DNA from: Irpex lacteus
Lineage: Eukaryota > Basidiomycota > Agaricomycetes > Polyporales > Irpicaceae
Assembly: GCA_001986395.2 (NCBI GenBank)
Contig: MQVO02000017.1
Coordinates: forward strand, 372,001 to 436,000
Length of the DNA stretch: 64,000 nt
Reading direction: 5' to 3'
Below the pieces are notes generated by a model. That model saw only the letters and a program-made list of their open reading frames with translations. It did no database searches and had not been told where the DNA came from. Within the stretch, counting starts at the first letter, position 1; every line of letters begins with the position of its first letter. The translations under genes were made by a program, and so were the position numbers. Positions 60,184-64,000 of the stretch are shown piece after piece.

Positions 60184-60238
60184 GTCCTTTCCGAGCACTC
60201 ACGCCAACCAAAGGTTGGGATGAACGATCGGGAAGGAC
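60184..60238. repeat. 55-bp inverted repeat, copy 9 of 9
   Basis: The arms GTCCTTTCCGAGCACTCACG and a near-complement ending AACGATCGGGAAGGAC surround an AAA loop. Here the position that covaries between copies 2 and 4 is mismatched (A opposite C). Confidence 0.7.
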
Positions 60239-60878
60239 ATGACAGACGCGGAGGGATGTTTCGATGGTGATTCGATGCGACGCAGCCGGTATCCGCTGTC
60301 AAAAATCACTGCTAATATGGTATTGGGGAGTGGTAGCGACTGGATGGATGGCGATCCACGAGCTGCACAAGCAAATATTGCCCACGTCCTCTGACGTCTG
60401 AGGAAGTTGGGACTTGTGAAGCAAGATCCAACGAATAAACTAATGGCGTACCGCAGAACACCTCGGGGATCTCATATCCTAGAACACCTAGGTATGTCAT
60501 CCCAGCCCGCGGGGTGTATCCTCGTTCCAGCAGGAACCAGTTCTCGTCGTGCACTCAGACTTCAAGTCCAGGGAAGCATCACAGCTAGCGGGCATAGTCC
60601 GTTGTCTTCTGATTGCTCGCTCGGCAGCCATTTACCACGTATATAGGGAATTGCCAGTGTTATTGATCATGTTTATCGCCAGCACACCGAGTGGATGATC
60701 CGTTTGGATTGGGAGAGTGGTCGATCGAGATGGCGGTGAGTGGAAAGAGTCGATAGAGAAGTAAGCGCCTCATTGGTAAGAGCAATAAGACTCTCGCTTA
60801 CCATGGTAAGTATTTGCTACATAGGTTCAGACTCCGCAATACCAGCGCCAGTAAATTACTTACTCGTAAGTTAATTGT

Positions 60879-61468
60879 GTGTTACTTACAGCTTCGCTCT
60901 GGACGACGACCACCACCGTCGTCAAATGCCTTACAACTGGATTCGCTTCAAGGCCACACACCCTTCTACAGATTAGGAACAAGGCACGCCCGCCGACATC
61001 TTTCCGTCCGCCCTTATCGTTCTTGTCGACGGTCGTCGAAGTGGACGATGAGGAGGGATGGAATGAAGATTCGACTGAGACGCTACGACAACGGAAGGCA
61101 GCGGTTTCAAGGCAAAGCGAGGATGCGAAGGGGCCAGATAGTCTTAGGATGGTGCAACGTTATGTGAGCAGGTGGTTTGGAGGTGCGTTGATCGCGTTTT
61201 CTCTGTCTGCAAATAAACAACTCTCACATTGGCCCCTGTAGCTTGCAAGCGTAGGATACGCTTTATTCTAGGCTCAAGGGCATTGCTCTTGGACCTTGTT
61301 CTGCTGGCAAACACTATCTTGGGGACATCAAGCCGCACCTTTCGTTGGCTCGGCGTCGCCGTCGACTCCCATCTTGCGGTGTTTTATTTTCCGAGGGCCT
61401 TATGGGAAGCCGTGGCTGAGGGACAGCACGATGGTCATACAGGTCAGTATCGATGGAAGTATGGCTAG
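60879..61468 (+). CDS. Unrecognised plus-strand gene segment, two exons, partial
   Basis: Exon 60879..61182 and exon 61242..61468 join in frame across a 59-base intron (GTGCGTTGATCG ... GCCCCTGTAG), giving 531 bases open to a TAG stop. There is no ATG at the left end; a TTACTTACAG acceptor near 60891 suggests an upstream exon. The protein reads RNKARPPTSFRP, then LSTVVEVDDEEGWNED (over the palindrome), QRYVSRWFGACKRRIRF, a hydrophobic ALLLDLVLLANTIL stretch (one possible membrane helix) and HLAVFYFPRALWEAVAEG. The homologous segment at 45890-46347 has stop codons before the intron, and those at 3190, 9290, 26780 and 39700 are also broken. I do not recognise the family. It may be the last intact trace of a second gene that was part of each unit. 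Confidence 0.35.
61007..61058. repeat. 52-bp palindrome, copy 10 of 10
   Basis: It starts TCCGCCCTTATCGTTCTTGT, has centre GACGGTCGTC and ends GATGAGGAGGGA. It lies in the first exon of the plus-strand segment above. Confidence 0.7.
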
Positions 61469-62104
61469 GAATGGAACCTGTCGGGAGAGGAGATGAGTAT
61501 GGGAGAAGCGGCTGAGGACAAGGATATGCCCGAGGTACGTATGTTCTCCTCCAAGACAGGTCCCACCCGCTCTCAGTGGTGTTCTCAGTGATGATTCCGC
61601 TTCAACCCTATCATCGATCCTTCCCAGATCCTCTCGCCTGGCATGCTATCTCTTTGTCTCACTTATGCTTGTTTAAATATCTTGGCTCGAGTCTTTCCGA
61701 CGATCCTCTGGCACCAATCTACGCTCGCCTGCGTTTCAGTCTCTCCCATATCGCGTATATCTCGGCTCGTCGACTCACCCCATTCACGAAGCTCTCGCCT
61801 GTGGCCTATGTGCTTATCCGATATGATCAATGCTCAGCGTGTCACGCACGCTCTCTAAGCAGTCGGTCTTTCGGTCTCTGATTCTGCTGCACAGGCTCTT
61901 GGCCTGAATCGCTGTGATGTGGATCGCCTACCGATCATGGCTCGATGGTGCTGATCGCGGGGCCACTTACGCCCTCACGCACACCCGCTCCCACTTAAGA
62001 TTCATCGGGAAGGTCGCGATGCTCGTAGATCTATGCCCAAGGCACGCAACGCTTGATCTTTATTTGCCAGTGGCGACACCACGCTCGAACAGCTTACCGG
62101 TTTG

Positions 62105-62587
62105 ATGACCGTTTGCAGGACGGGAGCAGGGTACGCATCTGGTATGTACGCTCGTGCTTCTTGCTTGTCTATGCTGATTGAGAGAGCTAGCCAGCTTGAA
62201 GCACACGGCTTTGAATGGTCAACGTCTCACATGCACAGTTCAAGCTTTCAGCGAGTGTTGTGGTCCCTCTTGATGGTAAAGACAACGCGCCGTGGCTATG
62301 GAACGAGCCAGCAGCACCAGGATGTCGGACACGTTGCATTATTGTTCATTAGAATATCAGGTGTGCAGCATGTTGTTGCTCTCCGTATTGCGCTTATGGT
62401 CCTCGTCGCTGCCATGAGACGTCAAAATCGACGTATACGCCCTTCCGAGATGACTTGCGGGTGGGCTATGCGGACTAGATGGGACTATAGCTCTGGCATA
62501 GTTGCAATAGGTCAGTTGCACGCCGTCCTAGCCCATAATTGTTGGCCGTCTTACAGACAGCAAGCCATTGATGGAAAATTATTTTAG
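62105..62587 (+). other. Open frame of 160 codons, unrecognised
   Basis: A plus-strand frame from an ATG at 62105 to a TAG reads MTVCRTGAGYASGMYARASC and later contains a hydrophobic stretch VVALRIALMVLVAAM. The copy in spacer 7 (about 46985-47300) has a stop early in the same frame (GAGAGCCTAG instead of GAGAGCTAG), so the frame is not conserved. It may be an exon of the decayed spacer gene read partly through introns. Confidence 0.2.
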
Positions 62588-63307
62588 AAGAGTTCGAGCC
62601 TCATACGTGTGCTCACTGAATCGTGCAAAAGCCTCGTCGCACCTTTCACGAGTTTCGGGGACGCGCTCAATATGAGGTTGTGGGCCCATCTGACCGTCGC
62701 TACAGCTCATAAGGGGCTCTCATATCCTCTGATCACAAGGCTTTAGACCCGGCATTGACGAGTAGAAGATGGCCTCGGTGCGATGAAAATACACCACCAC
62801 GGGAATAAAATGTCGATGCTCTGGGACTCGCCGGTTGCACGCAGTTATGATATGAGGGACAAGTCGATTTTGAGTGAGGTATCAAACGTACTTGTTCGGC
62901 TGGAGGGGCCTTCGTTGGTGGGGGAAGAGCGTACGAAGGGAATTTCATCCCATTCAATGAGAACAGGTACTTATATCTAGTCTTTCGTTGAATGTACATA
63001 TGCTGTTGTCCCGCAACCTACGTAGTACTAGTATTGCAATGATATCGTGTATGATGTCGGAAAATGTCATATAAAGCAGCTCGGGAAGTACTTGGTCTTG
63101 CTTGCGTCCGAGTCGCCCGTAACAATGGTACATAGTGAGTCCAGAATCTGGTTACACAGCTGCAAATGAACGGTATGGCCGCGGTGCGTAGCGACTGGCC
63201 GACGTGGCTCGATTATCCGAGGTGATGGACGTTGCATGCTGTGTGAGGGGTACGTTCACTGCTTGTTGGTATGTCTTCAAGTTGCTGCGATACGGATGTA
63301 CACGCCG

Positions 63308-64000
63308 TCAGTGTACACTCATCCATCTCTTCTTCTTGAGCTGCCGTTGAAGCATTTGTGAGCTCAAGTATCCGCCCCAATAGCCCTTAGACTCTTCGTC
63401 ATCCCAGGTGTCGATACGGCCTGCCAACCTGATATTAGTAATGCGAGAGTGGAAGCGATGGAACGGACGACGCACCGTTCAGCTCCAGCGTGGCCAGATC
63501 CACACCGACTGCTCGACGCTCATCCATCTTCTCGTATGCGAGCACCAGCTCGATAGTTTCAGCTGCCTGGGCAAGCACTTGAGCGAAAGGTCTCATGGTA
63601 TCATGCAGGCGGTCCAAGGATTCGAACAGCAGGACAAGAGCGCGGAAGGTGGGATGGGTCCTGGCGTGATTGACCAGAGCATCGAAGTTGGAAGGAAGGA
63701 GGCGTAGTGAATGTATGCGCACATGCCCACCACACTCAAGACGGAATCCGGCCGGTCCGTGGCTGGTGCTCCTTCGAATACAAAATTGAATGGGCCCAGC
63801 TCCATGGTTGTCGTTTGCTCCGAGACGTCGAATCCTGAGAGAGCGCTCGACGTCAGTAAGCTCGATGGGAAGGGAATAGCGTCACTGATCATTCAAAGCT
63901 CACCAATGCCCAGGGAGGGATTTCTCTTGTCGCCCCACAGCAGCGTCATGAATTTCGTCATCCACACATGTTCCTCGTCGCTGAGCCGGTGCAGCGGGCA
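63308..64000 (-). pseudogene. FB10: F-box-like gene, type A, frameshifted and cut by the window edge
   Basis: Visible parts are exon 4 63308..63420, exon 3 63476..63834 and the end of the large exon from 63904 to beyond 64000. Exon 4 encodes the same peptide as FB3 (RIDTWDDEESKGYW ... LQRQLKKKRWMSVH). Exon 3 has 359 bases and does not keep the phase seen in the other copies: the frame VVGMCAYIHYAS does not join the frame LLPSNFDALVNHARTH, implying a one-base loss (or two-base gain) near 63690-63710. Unless this is an assembly error, the protein would be truncated there. The donor of the preceding intron is GTGAGC. Confidence 0.75.

Larger units (their letters stand above)
58985..63307. other. 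Spacer 9 (A-type), between FB9 and FB10
   Basis: The minus-strand HFQM block is near 59395-59418, continued by a DMLVFKHRV-like stretch near 59340. The 55-bp inverted repeat is at 60184 and the palindrome at 61007. The best preserved plus-strand exon pair of the whole window lies at 60879-61468. The block 61150-62350 is a close copy of 46030-47250, and 62760-63310 is a close copy of 10990-11560. An open plus-strand frame runs 62105-62587. Confidence 0.6.

Noticed and set aside
1..64000. CRISPR array, tRNA, rRNA or secondary-metabolite cluster
   Set aside because: No short direct repeats with regular spacers, no cloverleaf or rRNA signatures, and no recognisable synthase or oxidase genes were found on reading through the window.

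Overview
The window looks like nuclear DNA of a filamentous basidiomycete, most likely an Agaricomycete (a polypore-like species is a guess). The reasons are very short introns (about 55-69 bases) with GTGAGT/GTGCGT-type donors and CTAAT/CTGAC branch sites close to the acceptor, TATA-like promoters, roughly balanced base composition, and a large family of F-box-like proteins. There is no bacterial-style operon, rRNA, tRNA or CRISPR.

The dominating structure is one long tandem array. Ten copies of an F-box-like gene (here FB1-FB10) all lie on the minus strand, with a period of about 6-7 kb once insertions are subtracted. I rebuilt the exons by hand from splice signals. In the seven uninterrupted copies (FB2-FB8) every exon phase agrees and the total length is a multiple of three, giving predicted proteins of 467-653 residues. 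The common plan is one or two variable N-terminal exons, a large exon of about 860-900 bases with the F-box-like helices, a third exon of about 360 bases, and a short basic C-terminal exon. FB1 is cut off near the left edge, FB9 is split by a 2.05-kb inverted-repeat element, and FB10 runs off the right edge and carries a frameshift.

The units come in two kinds. Type A genes end in a long last exon finishing around LQRQLKKKRW; type B genes end in a shorter one finishing around RELKKR. The spacer next to each 3' end also has two kinds, and these match the gene kinds. Between FB3 and FB4 a B-type spacer block is followed directly by an A-type block, which suggests that one F-box gene was lost.

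Each spacer (4-5 kb) is itself duplicated and holds conserved elements in the same order: a minus-strand exon-like block with the motif HFQM, a 55-bp inverted repeat (nine copies), a 50-52-bp palindrome (ten copies), a plus-strand exon-like block followed by a GTGCGT...YAG intron, and a 3' block flanking the next gene. The spacer exons suggest one or two further ancient genes per unit, mostly decayed; I could not assign them to a family.

Mobile DNA: a 2.36-kb inverted-repeat element with TA flanks and a large internal foldback (19959-22316), a 2.05-kb element inside FB9 (56222-58289), and, nested in that, a 678-bp Tc1/mariner-like non-autonomous element (56549-57226) with perfect 22-bp ends. 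Apart from splicing and promoter signals nothing in the sequence reveals regulation. The proteins would be expected to act as substrate adaptors of SCF ubiquitin ligases, but no substrate can be read from the sequence.
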